Of a stretch of 64,000 nt of DNA, positions 34,658 through 46,037 are shown in pieces; positions within the stretch are counted from its first letter, which is position 1, and every line of letters begins with the position of its first letter. Source of the DNA: Pseudomonas sp. RIT288. GTDB lineage: Bacteria > Pseudomonadota > Gammaproteobacteria > Pseudomonadales > Pseudomonadaceae. The translations under genes were made by a program, and so were the position numbers. The notes beneath the pieces were generated by a model, which was given only the letters and a program-made list of their open reading frames with translations, was not told the DNA's origin and ran no database searches. Location: assembly GCF_000631985.1 (NCBI RefSeq), contig NZ_JFYN01000001.1, positions 124,001 through 188,000 of the forward strand, in the 5' to 3' direction.

Positions 34658-36100
34658 ATGTTCGATTTCCACCCCCAGCTCAAGCAGCGCTTTGCTGCCT
34701 TGCGCACGGGCGCCGAGTTTTTTTCCCTGCGGTATGTACGCGAGTCCGGCCAATACCTGTCGGTGCGCAAGAACGTCGCCGAACCGCCGAGCCTGAGCCG
34801 TGACGAAGGGGCGATGCTCACTGTGCGGGTCAACGGTGTCGAGGCATACGCCGCTACCAACGACCTGTCGCAGCAAGGCCTGCAAGCCGCCCTTGAGCGC
34901 GCCGAGCAGCAGGCCCGGCGGCTCAAGCCTCACGCCCTGCTTGATCTGCGCGATCAGCCAGTGTCGAGCGATCGCGCTGATTACTTTTCACCCAATCTTG
35001 CGCAACCCTTCCCGTCCCTAAGCGAGTGCTTCGAGCTGCTCGGCGCGGAATCCGCCTCGGTGCCAAAGGATGAGCGCCTGGTGAATTGGCAAGCGAGCAT
35101 CGGCATCACCCACGTCGAGCAGATCTACCTGAGCAGCGCCGGGGCCGAATTGCGCCAGGCCCAGCGCTTCGTTTATCCAAGTCTCGATGTCACGGCTTAT
35201 GACGGCAATGACAGCCAGACCCGCTCCCTAGGCCGCGAAAACTTCGGCCAGCAGGGCGGCGCGGACGTGATCAGCCGTTGCGGCCTGGTCGGCGCAGGCC
35301 CGAAAGTGGCCGATCAGGCCCTGCAACTGTTGCTCGCGCCGAACACTCCGCAAGGCCCGCGCGATCTGTTGCTGATGCCCGACCAGATGATGCTGCAGAT
35401 TCACGAGTCCATCGGTCACCCGCTGGAGCTGGACCGTATCCTCGGTGATGAGCGCAACTACGCCGGTACCAGCTTCGTCAAAACCAGCGACTTCGGCAGC
35501 CTGCAATACGGCTCGAAGCTGCTCAATGTGACCTTCGATCCGGACATTCCCGAAGAGCTGGCCAGCTACGGCCACGATGACGATGGCAGCAAGGCCAGCA
35601 AACAATTCCTGATTCGCGAAGGCTTGCTGCTGCGGCCATTGGGCGGGGCGCTGTCGCAGTTCCGTGCCGGTCTCGACGGGGTTGCCAATAGCCGTGCCTG
35701 CGGCTGGAACCGGCCGCCGATCGACCGCATGGCCAACCTCAACATCGAGCCAGGCGATCAGTCGCTGACGCAAATGATCAGCGGCATCGAGCACGGCATT
35801 CTGATGAGCACCAACCGTTCGTGGTCGATTGACGATGCACGCAACAAATTCCAGTTTGGCTGCGAGTGGGGTCAGTTGATCGAGAACGGTGAACTCAAGG
35901 GTGTGGTGAAAAACCCGAATTACCGGGGCATTTCCGCGCAGTTCTGGAAGAGCCTGCGTGCGGTCGGCAATGCCGACACCCGTAGGGTGCTGGGCACGCC
36001 AAACTGCGGCAAGGGCGAGCCGAACCAGGTGATCCGCGTCGGCCACGCTTCACCGGCCTGCGTATTCAGCAACGTTGATGTGTTTGGGGGAGACGCCTGA
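34658..36100 (+). CDS. TldD-like metalloprotease
   Basis: A 480-residue TldD/PmbA-family protein. HESIGH at residues 249-254 gives the HExxxH zinc motif of the active TldD-type subunit. TldD and PmbA/TldE form a heteromeric protease that trims peptides, including modified natural products. This pair is distinct from the housekeeping tldD-pmbA genes and may be a paralogue. AAGGAGG precedes the ATG. The stop overlaps the next start (TGATGA), so both are made together. Confidence 0.85.
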   Translation: MFDFHPQLKQRFAALRTGAEFFSLRYVRESGQYLSVRKNVAEPPSLSRDEGAMLTVRVNGVEAYAATNDLSQQGLQAALERAEQQARRLKPHALLDLRDQPVSSDRADYFSPNLAQPFPSLSECFELLGAESASVPKDERLVNWQASIGITHVEQIYLSSAGAELRQAQRFVYPSLDVTAYDGNDSQTRSLGRENFGQQGGADVISRCGLVGAGPKVADQALQLLLAPNTPQGPRDLLLMPDQMMLQIHESIGHPLELDRILGDERNYAGTSFVKTSDFGSLQYGSKLLNVTFDPDIPEELASYGHDDDGSKASKQFLIREGLLLRPLGGALSQFRAGLDGVANSRACGWNRPPIDRMANLNIEPGDQSLTQMISGIEHGILMSTNRSWSIDDARNKFQFGCEWGQLIENGELKGVVKNPNYRGISAQFWKSLRAVGNADTRRVLGTPNCGKGEPNQVIRVGHASPACVFSNVDVFGGDA

Positions 36101-37437
36101 TGAGCATTTCGAAGAGTCAGTCCGACGCCTTCAAGGTCATGGTCAATTGGCTGCGCGACAGCGTGCGCGAGCCGGAACAATTCACCCTCAGTTATGCCGC
36201 CGAATCCTCGGCGTTCGTGCGTTTCAACCACGCCAAGGTGCGTCAGGCCGGCCAGGTGCAGCAAGCCAACGTCGGGCTGAAGCTGATCAACGACGGCCGC
36301 CACGCCGACCTGCACATCACCCTGTCCGGTGATCAGGAAGCCGATCTGCAACGCCTCGCCGAAGGCCTGCAACAACTGCGCGAAACCCTGCCGCTGCTGC
36401 CGCAGGATCCGTACCTGCTGCTCAACCACAACGGCTGGCAGAGCAACAACGTGCAGGCCCATCCGCTGCCGGACACCGAGCAGGTGGTCGAGCAAATCTG
36501 CACCGCTGCTGAAGGTCTCGATCTGGTCGGTTTCTATGCTGCCGGCCCGATCAGCCGCGGTTTCGCCAGCTCCTCGGGGGCGTTTGGCTGGCATCAGGCC
36601 AACAGCTTCAACTTCGACTTCAGTCTGTTCCACGACAATGGCGAAGCGGTAAAGGCCAGCTACGCCGGGCACGAATGGAGCAGCGAAGGCTTCGCCCGAC
36701 GCTTCCAGCAGGCGCGCGAGCAACTGGCGTTCCTCGGTCGACCGTTGCGCACGCTGGCACCGGGGCAATACCGCGCATACCTGGCGCCGGCCGCGCTGGA
36801 AGAAATCATGGGCATGCTCAGCTGGGGCGGTTTCTCCGCGCAGTCGATTGCCAGCAAAAGCAGCCCGCTGCAGAAGCTGTATGTCGGCGATCAGACGTTC
36901 AGTCCGCTGGTATCGCTGGATGAGCAAGTCAGCGGTTCATTGAGCCCGGCGTTCTCCGGCGAAGGTTATCCGCGCAGCGATCTGCGACTGATCGTCGAAG
37001 GCAAGGCTGGCGATCAACTGGTCGGTTCGCGCAGTGCCGCCGAATACGGTCTTACCGCCAACGGCGCCGGCGGCGGTGAAATGCCGAGTGCGCTGAACAT
37101 GGCGCCCGGTGATCTGTCACAGGCAGAGATCCTCAAGCAGTTGGGCACCGGGCTGTACATCAGCAATCTGTGGTACCTGAACTACTCGGATCAACCGGCA
37201 GCACGCCTGACCGGCATGACTCGCTTCGCAACTTTCTGGGTCGAGAATGGCGAGATTCAGGCGCCGGTCAGTACCATGCGTTTCGACGACAGCGCCTACA
37301 GCCTGCTGGGTTCGCAGCTGGAAGCATTGACCGCCGAGCGTGAGTTGCTGCTGTCGGCGAGCACGTATAGCCAGCGCAATACGTCGTCGGCGCTGCTGCC
37401 GGGGGCGCTGGTGAGCCGACTTACATTAACGCTGTAA
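36100..37437 (+). CDS. PmbA/TldE-like protein, partner of the TldD-like protease
   Basis: A 445-residue protein of the same family that lacks the HExxxH motif, as expected for the TldE/PmbA subunit. It is translated from an ATG overlapping the stop of the upstream TldD-like gene. The C-terminal part shows the SALNMAPGDLSQAEILKQLGTGLYISNLWYLN-like region (near 330-360) that is typical of the family. Its substrate is unknown; no peptide precursor gene is visible nearby. Confidence 0.85.
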   Translation: MSISKSQSDAFKVMVNWLRDSVREPEQFTLSYAAESSAFVRFNHAKVRQAGQVQQANVGLKLINDGRHADLHITLSGDQEADLQRLAEGLQQLRETLPLLPQDPYLLLNHNGWQSNNVQAHPLPDTEQVVEQICTAAEGLDLVGFYAAGPISRGFASSSGAFGWHQANSFNFDFSLFHDNGEAVKASYAGHEWSSEGFARRFQQAREQLAFLGRPLRTLAPGQYRAYLAPAALEEIMGMLSWGGFSAQSIASKSSPLQKLYVGDQTFSPLVSLDEQVSGSLSPAFSGEGYPRSDLRLIVEGKAGDQLVGSRSAAEYGLTANGAGGGEMPSALNMAPGDLSQAEILKQLGTGLYISNLWYLNYSDQPAARLTGMTRFATFWVENGEIQAPVSTMRFDDSAYSLLGSQLEALTAERELLLSASTYSQRNTSSALLPGALVSRLTLTL

Positions 37438-37447
37438 ACGCAAAACC

Positions 37448-37538
37448 TGTGGGAGCGAGCCTGCTCGCGAAAGCGGTAGATCAATCAACATCAATGTTGA
37501 ACGAAATGGCCTCTTCGCGAGCAGGCTCGCTCCCACAC
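37448..37538. repeat. REP-like inverted repeat, type C
   Basis: Type C arms (CTGTGGGAGCGAGCCTGCTC and complement) with a 45-bp middle containing TCAACATCAATGTTGA, itself palindromic. Confidence 0.85.
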
Positions 37539-37588
37539 TGACCGCGCTCGACAATGGATATGCATTAACTCCAACCACAAGAGGTTCC

Positions 37589-39028
37589 ATGCCCACTCGC
37601 CCGCCTCTCGATGCCATCACCGCACGCTGGTTGCCGTGGGTCGTCGCCATTGCGTTCTTCATGCAGTCCCTCGACGGGACCATCCTCAACACCGCCCTGC
37701 CGGCCATGGCCCGGGATCTGGCCGAAGACCCGTTGCGCATGCAAGGCGTGGTCATCGCCTACATGCTCACCGTAGCGTTGCTGATTCCGGCCTCGGGCTG
37801 GATCGCCGATCGCTTCGGCACCAAGAAGATTTTCTTCGGCGCGATCCTGCTGTTCAGTTTCGGCTCGCTGCTCTGCGCCTTGTCCAGCAGTCTGAGCATG
37901 CTGGTCGGCGCGCGGGTGATCCAGGGTCTGGGCGGCGCATTGATGTTGCCGGTCGGACGGCTGGTGGTGCTGCGCGCCTACCCACGTTCGGAGCTGGTGC
38001 GGATCATGGGCTTCATCACCATTCCCGGCCTGCTCGGCCCGCTGATCGGCCCGACCATGGGCGGCTGGATGGTGCAATACCTGACGTGGCACTGGATCTT
38101 TCTGATCAACCTGCCGGTCGGTGTTCTGGGCTGCTATGCGGTGTGGAAATTCATCCCCGACCTGCGCGGTACTGAACGCACGCGCTTCGACAGCCTCGGT
38201 TTCCTGCTGTTTGGCGCGGCGATGATCCTGATCACCATCGCCATGGAAGGTCTGGGCGAATTGCACTTGCCGCACTTGCGGGTGATGTTGCTGCTGTTCG
38301 GCGGTCTGGCCTGTCTGGCGGCGTACTGGCTGCGCGCCGGGCGTGTCGAGAATCCGCTGTTCGCCCCGTCGTTGTTCAAGACGCGAACCTTCGCGGTCGG
38401 AATCATCGGCAACCTGTTCGCCCGCCTGGGCAGTGGCGCCCTGCCGTTTCTGGTGCCGTTGCTGCTGCAGGTGGCGCTGGGTTACTCGCCGTCGCAGGCC
38501 GGGATGAGCATGCTGCCGCTGGCCGCCGCAGCGATGTTTGCCAAGTGGATGGCGCGACCACTGATCGAACGCCTCGGCTATCGCATTGTGCTCACCGGCA
38601 ACACCCTGGCACTGGGGATCATGCTGGCGAGCATGGGCCTGGTCAGCGAGCAGACGCCGTACTGGCTGCTGCTGTGCCTGCTGGCGGTTCTCGGCGCGAT
38701 CAACTCGCTGCAATTCACCGCGATGAACACCGTAACCCTGATCGACCTCGACGACGCCAGCGCCAGCAGCGGCAACAGCTTGCTGTCGGTGGTGGCGCAA
38801 TTGTCGTTGAGTCTGGGCGTGGCCTGCGCCGGTGCATTGCTCGGAGGGTTTACGGCGGAGATCGGCAACGACGGCGTCGAGACCGTGCTGGGCGCGTTCC
38901 AGTTGACGTTTGTCACGGTGGGGATCATGGCGATGCTGGCGGCGACGATCTTCTCGCAACTGTCGAAAGAGGACGGTCGCCGGGTCAAACGCCCGGATGA
39001 ACATCCGGATGAGCACATCGAACACTGA
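37589..39028 (+). CDS. DHA2-family MFS multidrug transporter (MdtD-like)
   Basis: A 479-residue membrane protein with about 14 predicted spans. Motif LDGTILNTALPAMA near 28-41 is the DHA2 signature, and GWIADRFGTKK near 70-80 is the MFS A motif. It resembles MdtD. It should export drugs or other small molecules with protons; the substrate is unknown. AAGAGG precedes the ATG. No regulator lies next to it. Confidence 0.88.
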   Translation: MPTRPPLDAITARWLPWVVAIAFFMQSLDGTILNTALPAMARDLAEDPLRMQGVVIAYMLTVALLIPASGWIADRFGTKKIFFGAILLFSFGSLLCALSSSLSMLVGARVIQGLGGALMLPVGRLVVLRAYPRSELVRIMGFITIPGLLGPLIGPTMGGWMVQYLTWHWIFLINLPVGVLGCYAVWKFIPDLRGTERTRFDSLGFLLFGAAMILITIAMEGLGELHLPHLRVMLLLFGGLACLAAYWLRAGRVENPLFAPSLFKTRTFAVGIIGNLFARLGSGALPFLVPLLLQVALGYSPSQAGMSMLPLAAAAMFAKWMARPLIERLGYRIVLTGNTLALGIMLASMGLVSEQTPYWLLLCLLAVLGAINSLQFTAMNTVTLIDLDDASASSGNSLLSVVAQLSLSLGVACAGALLGGFTAEIGNDGVETVLGAFQLTFVTVGIMAMLAATIFSQLSKEDGRRVKRPDEHPDEHIEH

Positions 39029-39044
39029 AAAACAGTGAATGCTT

Positions 39045-39150
39045 TTGTGGCGAGGGAGCTTGCTCCCGCTGGACTGCGCAGCAGCCCCTCTTTTGACTAG
39101 AAGAGCGGGGCCGCTTCGCGCCCCGGCGGGAGCAAGCTCCCTCGCCACAG
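39045..39150. repeat. Inverted repeat, type B
   Basis: Type B arms after the MFS gene, 106 bp, with a shorter middle than other copies. Confidence 0.85.
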
Positions 39151-39255
39151 TTGAATCCCTTCCCATGGGTTTTAGGCACTGTTCGTCCAGAACTTTCGAG
39201 GAAAGTGGCACGGGGCTGCTACACTGCGCGACATTTTGTTTTGCAGGCCAGTCCC

Positions 39256-40641
<1,386 letters not shown>

Positions 40642-40656
40642 GAACGACGCACATCC

Positions 40657-40750
40657 CCCTGTAGGAGCTGCCGCAGGCTGCGATCTTTTGATCTTGACCT
40701 AAAAAACAAGATCAAAAGATCGCAGCCTCGTTTCACTCGACAGCTCCTAC
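40657..40750. repeat. REP-like inverted repeat, type A
   Basis: Type A hairpin after dbpA; the right arm carries the same CTCGTTTCACTCGACAGCTC variant as the copy at 4839-4928. Confidence 0.85.
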
Positions 40751-40786
40751 CGTTCGTTTTGTGGTGATATTTCAGAGGACACCGTT

Positions 40787-41965
40787 TTGCGCTCTACCGA
40801 AGTCGTGATCATTGGCGCTGGCGCCGCAGGGTTGATGTGTGCATTGACCGCCGCCGGGCGTGGGCGTCAGGTGCTGCTGCTCGATCATGCGAACAAGGCC
40901 GGCAAGAAAATCCTGATGTCCGGTGGTGGCCGCTGCAATTTCACCAACATGTACACCGAGCCGAGCAATTTCCTTTCGCAGAACCCGCATTTCTGCAAAT
41001 CGGCACTGGCGCGCTACACCCAGTGGGATTTCATCGGCATGGTCGCCAAGCACGGCGTGCCGTACCACGAGAAGAAACTCGGTCAGCTGTTCTGCGATAA
41101 CAAATCCAGCGACATCCTCGGCATGCTGCTCGACGAGTGCGATCAGGTCGGCGTCGAGCTGCACCTCGACACCTCGATCCAGACCATCGAAAAGGTCGAA
41201 AGCGGCTACCTGCTCGACACCACCCTCGGCCAGGTTCAGTGCCAGTCGCTGGTGATCGCCACCGGCGGGTTGTCGATCCCGACGCTGGGCGCCACCGGCT
41301 TCGGTTATCAGGTCGCCAAACAGTTCGGCCATGAACTGCTGCCGACCCGCGCCGGACTGGTGCCGTTCACCATTACCGATCAGCTCAAGGAACTGTGCAC
41401 CGAGCTGTCCGGTACCTCGGTGGATTGTCTGGTCAGCTGCAACGAACAGAGCTTTCGCGAGAACATTCTGTTCACTCACCGCGGCCTCAGCGGCCCGGCG
41501 ATTCTGCAGATCTCGTCGTTCTGGGAGCCGGGCGACACCGTCGAGATCAACCTGCTGCCGGATCACGACACCGCAGCATGGCTGCAACAGCAAGTGGCCG
41601 AGCGCCCGAACAGCGAACTGAAAACCCTGCTCGGCGAAATTTTCACCAAGAAGATGGCCAACCTGCTGGCGGACAACTGGTTCGTTTCCAAACCGATGAA
41701 GCAGTACACCCACGCCGAACTGGCGCTGATCGCCGACAAACTCGGCAGCTGGAAAGTCGTCCCGGCCGGCACCGAAGGCTACCGCACCGCCGAGGTCACG
41801 CTGGGTGGCGTCGATACCCGCGAAGTGTCGTCCAAGACCATGGAATCGCTGAAAAGTCCTGGCCTGTACTTTGTCGGCGAAGTGCTCGACGTCACTGGGC
41901 ATCTGGGCGGTTTCAACTTCCAGTGGGCCTGGGCCTCGGGTTACGCGGCTGCGCAGTACGTCTGA
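40787..41965 (+). CDS. NAD(P)/FAD-dependent oxidoreductase, HI0933/YhiN family
   Basis: A 392-residue flavoprotein with the N-terminal FAD motif IIGAGAAGLMCALTA near 8-22 and the family mark SGGGRCNFTN near 45-54. The C-terminus (GLYFVGEVLDVTGHLGGFN) is typical of the HI0933-like group. The reaction is unknown. The start is a TTG at 40787 preceded by CAGAGGA, since no ATG fits; this choice gives the FAD-binding strand its normal position. Confidence 0.85.
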   Translation: MRSTEVVIIGAGAAGLMCALTAAGRGRQVLLLDHANKAGKKILMSGGGRCNFTNMYTEPSNFLSQNPHFCKSALARYTQWDFIGMVAKHGVPYHEKKLGQLFCDNKSSDILGMLLDECDQVGVELHLDTSIQTIEKVESGYLLDTTLGQVQCQSLVIATGGLSIPTLGATGFGYQVAKQFGHELLPTRAGLVPFTITDQLKELCTELSGTSVDCLVSCNEQSFRENILFTHRGLSGPAILQISSFWEPGDTVEINLLPDHDTAAWLQQQVAERPNSELKTLLGEIFTKKMANLLADNWFVSKPMKQYTHAELALIADKLGSWKVVPAGTEGYRTAEVTLGGVDTREVSSKTMESLKSPGLYFVGEVLDVTGHLGGFNFQWAWASGYAAAQYV

Positions 41966-41986
41966 CCCAAAATCAAACGCAAAACC

Positions 41987-42077
41987 TGTGGGAGCGAGCC
42001 TGCTCGCGAATGCGATGTATCAGTCGACATCAATGTTGAATGACACTCCGCTTTCGCGAGCAGGCTCGCTCCCACAG
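41987..42077. repeat. REP-like inverted repeat, type C
   Basis: Type C arms with the same CATCAATGTTGAA middle as the copy at 37448-37538. Confidence 0.85.
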
Positions 42078-42194
42078 TGGTTTGTGGTGTAAGTAAAAGG
42101 AACACTTTTTGCTGTCAGATGTGATCGGCGCCATTGCGTCGGCGTCATTACTGGCTCAATTTAGCGGCATCGCCTCGGAAGGCCTTCGCACTTC

Positions 42195-44387
42195 ATGTCC
42201 TCGACCTCGTTTCGTCAGTCTTTGCGGCGCCTGTGGGCGCTGGATAAATTCAGCTACAGCGTGCGGGTGTTCATCGCCCTGACCGGCAGCATGGCGCTGT
42301 GTTGGTATCAGGATGAAATGGGCCTGCTGATCCCGTTGTTCCTGGGGATTATCGCCAGCGCTCTGGCCGAGACCGATGACAGTTGGCAGGGCCGCCTCAA
42401 CGCACTGGCAGTGACACTGGTGTGTTTCAGTATCGCCGCGCTGTCGGTGGAACTGCTCTTCCCCTACCCCATCGTGTTTGCCATCGCCCTGGCCTTGGCC
42501 AGCTTCGGCCTGACCATGCTCGGCGCGCTCGGCGAGCGTTATGGCGCGATTGCCTCGGCGACCTTGATTCTGTCGGTCTACACCATGATCGGCGTGGATC
42601 AGCGCGGCGGCGCGGTCACCGATTTCTGGCACGAGCCGATGCTGCTGGTGGCGGGTGCCGCGTGGTACGGCCTGCTGTCGGTGCTGTGGCAAGCGATGTT
42701 TTCCAACCAGCCGGTGCAGCAGAGTCTGGCGCGGCTGTTCCGTGAACTGGGTTTCTATCTGAAGCTGAAAGCCTCGCTGTTCGAGCCGATCCGCCAACTG
42801 GACGTCGAAGCCCGACGGCTGGAACTGGCGCAGCAGAATGGCCGCGTGGTCGCAGCCCTGAACAGTGCCAAGGAAATCATTCTGCACCGGGTCGGCAACG
42901 GGCGCCCGGGTTCGAAAGTCAGCCGCTATCTGAAGCTGTATTTCCTTGCCCAGGACATCCACGAACGCGCCAGCTCCTCGCACTATCCGTATAACGCGCT
43001 GACCGATGCGTTCTTCCACAGCGACGTGCTGTTCCGCTGCCAGCGTTTGTTGCGCCAGCAGGGCAAAGCCTGCCGCGCGCTGGCCGAATCGATCCAGATG
43101 CGCCAGCCGTTCGTCTACGACGCCAGTTTTGCCGAAGCGCTGACTGACCTCGATGCCTCCCTTGAACACCTGCGCATCCAGAGCAATCCGGCGTGGCGCG
43201 GCTTGCTCCGCTCGCTGCGCGCACTGGCCGCCAACCTCGGCACCCTCGACCGCTTGCTCAGCGATGCAAGCAACCCCGACGCCTTGGCGGACGCCACTGA
43301 CAGCAGCCTGCTCGATCGCTCGCCGCGCAACCTCAAGGACGTGTGGATTCGCTTGCGCACCCAGCTGACACCGACGTCCTTGCTGTTCCGTCACGCGCTG
43401 CGCCTGCCGCTGGCGCTGAGTATCGGCTACGGCATGGTGCACCTGATTCACCCGTCGCAGGGTTACTGGATCATCCTCACCACCCTGTTCGTCTGCCAGC
43501 CGAACTACGGCGCGACCCGGCGCAAACTCGGTCAACGGATTCTCGGCACCGCCATCGGCCTGACCGTGGCCTGGGCGCTGTTCGATCTGTTCCCCAGCCC
43601 GCTGGTGCAGTCGTGCTTCGCCATCGCCGCCGGGGTGGTGTTCTTTACCAACCGCACCACGCGCTACACCTTGGCGACGGCGGCGATCACGATCATGGTG
43701 CTGTTCTGCTTCAACCAGATCGGCGATGGCTACGGACTGTTCCTGCCGCGCCTGTTCGATACCCTGCTCGGCAGCCTGATCGCCGGCCTGACAGTGTTCC
43801 TGTTCCTCCCGGACTGGCAGGGTCGACGCCTGAACAAGGTGCTGGCCAACACCCTGACCTGCAACAGCATCTACCTGCGCCAGATCATGCAGCAATACGC
43901 CGCCGGCAAGAGCGACGACCTCGCCTATCGCCTGGCCCGACGCAACGCGCACAACGCTGATGCGGCGTTGTCGACCACCTTGGCCAACATGCTGATGGAG
44001 CCGGGGCATTTCCGGAAGGAAGCAGATGTCGGTTTCCGCTTCCTGGTGCTGTCGCACACCTTATTGAGTTATCTGTCAGGACTTGGCGCACACAGGGAAA
44101 CCCAATTGCCAGCCGATGTGCGTGAGCATTTGATTGATGGTGCCGGGGTGAAGCTGGCGACGAGCATCGACGAAATCGCCCAGGGCCTGGCGAACAAGCA
44201 GCCGGTGGCGATTCAGAGTGACGAAGAGGAAGCGCTGGCCAATGAGCTGGAGCAGATGCCGGACGAGATCGATGAAGGGCAGCGACTGGTGCAGACACAA
44301 CTGGCATTGATCTGCCGGCAGTTGGGGCCGTTGCGCACGCTGGCGGCACATCTGATCAAGGACACCAATGAGATTGGCGCTGGCTGA
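42195..44387 (+). CDS. yccS: YccS/YhfK family membrane protein (FUSC-like)
   Basis: A 730-residue inner-membrane protein with two blocks of about five or six membrane spans (residues about 25-180 and 395-540), each followed by a cytoplasmic helical region. This is the FUSC/YccS layout, related to aromatic acid exporters. The substrate is unknown. PNYGATRRKLGQRILGT near residue 435 is the family's conserved loop. It stands as a single gene between two type C repeats. Confidence 0.88.
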   Translation: MSSTSFRQSLRRLWALDKFSYSVRVFIALTGSMALCWYQDEMGLLIPLFLGIIASALAETDDSWQGRLNALAVTLVCFSIAALSVELLFPYPIVFAIALALASFGLTMLGALGERYGAIASATLILSVYTMIGVDQRGGAVTDFWHEPMLLVAGAAWYGLLSVLWQAMFSNQPVQQSLARLFRELGFYLKLKASLFEPIRQLDVEARRLELAQQNGRVVAALNSAKEIILHRVGNGRPGSKVSRYLKLYFLAQDIHERASSSHYPYNALTDAFFHSDVLFRCQRLLRQQGKACRALAESIQMRQPFVYDASFAEALTDLDASLEHLRIQSNPAWRGLLRSLRALAANLGTLDRLLSDASNPDALADATDSSLLDRSPRNLKDVWIRLRTQLTPTSLLFRHALRLPLALSIGYGMVHLIHPSQGYWIILTTLFVCQPNYGATRRKLGQRILGTAIGLTVAWALFDLFPSPLVQSCFAIAAGVVFFTNRTTRYTLATAAITIMVLFCFNQIGDGYGLFLPRLFDTLLGSLIAGLTVFLFLPDWQGRRLNKVLANTLTCNSIYLRQIMQQYAAGKSDDLAYRLARRNAHNADAALSTTLANMLMEPGHFRKEADVGFRFLVLSHTLLSYLSGLGAHRETQLPADVREHLIDGAGVKLATSIDEIAQGLANKQPVAIQSDEEEALANELEQMPDEIDEGQRLVQTQLALICRQLGPLRTLAAHLIKDTNEIGAG

Positions 44388-44395
44388 AAGGACGT

Positions 44396-44462
44396 CTTCG
44401 CGGGCAGGCTCGCTCTTACAGGGGAACGCATTTCAAACTGTAGGAGTGAGCCTGCTCGCGAT
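44396..44462. repeat. REP-like inverted repeat, type C
   Basis: Type C arms just after the yccS-like gene, with one mismatched arm (CTTCGCGGGCAGGCTCGCTC). Confidence 0.8.
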
Positions 44463-44499
44463 AGGGCCATCAGCCACTTAACAAATTCCGGATCAGCGG

Positions 44500-45237
44500 C
44501 TACATCCCATGCTGCCGCAGCAACTTGTCATAACTCCCATCCGCCTTCATCGCCGCAATCGCCTTATCAAATCCGGCCACAATCTGCTCATGCTGCGGAT
44601 TCTTCAGGCTCACCAGAATATGCAGGCTGTTCTCGCTCAACGGTTTGGGCAGAAACTCCACGGCGTTGCGCACTTTGGCTGATTCGCGGGACAGGTAATA
44701 GCGCGCGACGTATTCATCTTCCAGGGTCAGCTTGACCCGATCCGCCGCCAGCATCCGCACGGCCATGGCGAAGTTATGCACAGGGACTTTCTCAAGCGCT
44801 GTATCGGCATCGAACGCCTGCGAGTAGGCATAACCGCGCACCACTGCCACCGGGTAGGTGTGCAGTTGTTCCAGGCTGCTGTAGTCCAGCGGGGTGTCTT
44901 TGCGCTTGAGAAAGCGGATGCGATTGAGCAGGTACTCGCCAGAGAACTGGCCAAGTTTGGTGCGTTCGTCGTTGTACCAGGCGTTGACCAGCACGTCGTA
45001 TCGCCCTTCGCCAACCCCCAGCAGTGCTCGCGCCCACGGCACCTGCTCGTAGTCGCTGGCATAACCGGCCCGCGCCAGCGCGGTGCTGACGATGTCGGTG
45101 GCCAGGCCACCGTTGACCAGCGTGTCGTCGGTAAAGGGTGGCCAGATATCGAACACCAGCCGCAACTTGTCCGCTGCGGCGGTTTGGGCCAGCAAGAGCA
45201 ATCCGGTCAAAGCAAAGGCTCGATGCAGTCGCGGCAT
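44500..45237 (-). CDS. Periplasmic substrate-binding protein, SBP_bac_3 family
   Basis: A 245-residue exported binding protein with a signal peptide of about 22 residues ending at AAADK. The mature part is the two-lobed SBP_bac_3 fold (LRLVFDIWPPFTDD at the start, GRYDVLVNAWYNDERT near 78-93). These proteins usually bind amino acids or related compounds. No permease or ATPase gene lies beside it, so it may be an orphan binding protein or a sensor-like protein. Confidence 0.85.
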   Translation of the reverse strand: MPRLHRAFALTGLLLLAQTAAADKLRLVFDIWPPFTDDTLVNGGLATDIVSTALARAGYASDYEQVPWARALLGVGEGRYDVLVNAWYNDERTKLGQFSGEYLLNRIRFLKRKDTPLDYSSLEQLHTYPVAVVRGYAYSQAFDADTALEKVPVHNFAMAVRMLAADRVKLTLEDEYVARYYLSRESAKVRNAVEFLPKPLSENSLHILVSLKNPQHEQIVAGFDKAIAAMKADGSYDKLLRQHGM

Positions 45238-45493
45238 GCTTGAAAATCCTTAGCGGGCGGGCTGCCCAGCGTGTTTTCAGTCAAAACCCCAAGGCCCCTT
45301 ACCGGCGAAACCCAGGCCCTAACATTAGCTCATTGAAGCCAGTGCACAGCGCTTTCCAGCAGATTACACAAAGCAGCCGCCACCGCGGGAAAGGAATGAT
45401 GGCATTTTGACCTTTGTCACAGACTCTTCCGCCATACAGACATTCAGGGCCTGTGCGCTTAGTATCGGGCGACGGAGTTCAAGGAGTCGGAAG

Positions 45494-45946
45494 ATGACAA
45501 TCGAGTGGATCTGCAAGCATCACAGCGATCTGGGCAAAGAGCAGCTGTACGCGCTGTTGAAGCTGCGCTCGGAGGTGTTCGTGGTCGAACAGAAATGCGC
45601 CTACCCGGACCTCGACGGCCAGGATCTGGACGGCGACACCCATCACCTCATGGGTTGGGAGGATGATCAGTTGATGGCCTATCTGCGCCTGCTCAATCCC
45701 GAATCCCAGGGCGGTGACGTGGTGATCGGGCGCGTGATCATTGCGCCGCAGGGCCGTGGCAAAGGGTTAGGGCATGTGATGATGGAACACGCGCTGAAAC
45801 AGGCCGAGAAACATTGGCCGCAGGTGCCGATCTATCTGTCGGCGCAGGCGCATTTGCAGGGGTATTACGGCAGGTACGGGTTTGTGGTGGCGGGTGAGGA
45901 GTATCTGGAGGATGACATTCCGCATATCGGCATGCGTCGCCCCTGA
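45494..45946 (+). CDS. GNAT acetyltransferase, ElaA family
   Basis: A 150-residue acetyltransferase. The acetyl-CoA loop is APQGRGKGLGHVMMEHAL near residues 92-109, and the ElaA-type N-terminus includes LYALLKLRSEVFVVEQKC near 17-34. The acceptor is unknown. The ATG at 45494 follows CAAGGAGT and gives the usual length; an earlier in-frame start is less likely. It is divergent from the binding-protein gene. Confidence 0.88.
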   Translation: MTIEWICKHHSDLGKEQLYALLKLRSEVFVVEQKCAYPDLDGQDLDGDTHHLMGWEDDQLMAYLRLLNPESQGGDVVIGRVIIAPQGRGKGLGHVMMEHALKQAEKHWPQVPIYLSAQAHLQGYYGRYGFVVAGEEYLEDDIPHIGMRRP

Positions 45947-45952
45947 GGCCCT

Positions 45953-46016
45953 ATCGCGAGCAGGCTCGACATTTGGAATGCATGCCTGTGTGGGAGCGAA
46001 CCTGCTCGCGAAAGCG
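45953..46016. repeat. REP-like inverted repeat, type C (shortened)
   Basis: A type C pair in which the left arm has lost several bases (TCGCGAGCAGGCTCGACA). Confidence 0.75.
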
Positions 46017-46037
46017 TCAGCTCAAACAACGCAAAAC

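Noticed and set aside
42156..44057. A 633-codon minus-strand frame over the yccS-like gene
   Set aside because: Shadow of a well-supported membrane protein gene; no start context or domain.
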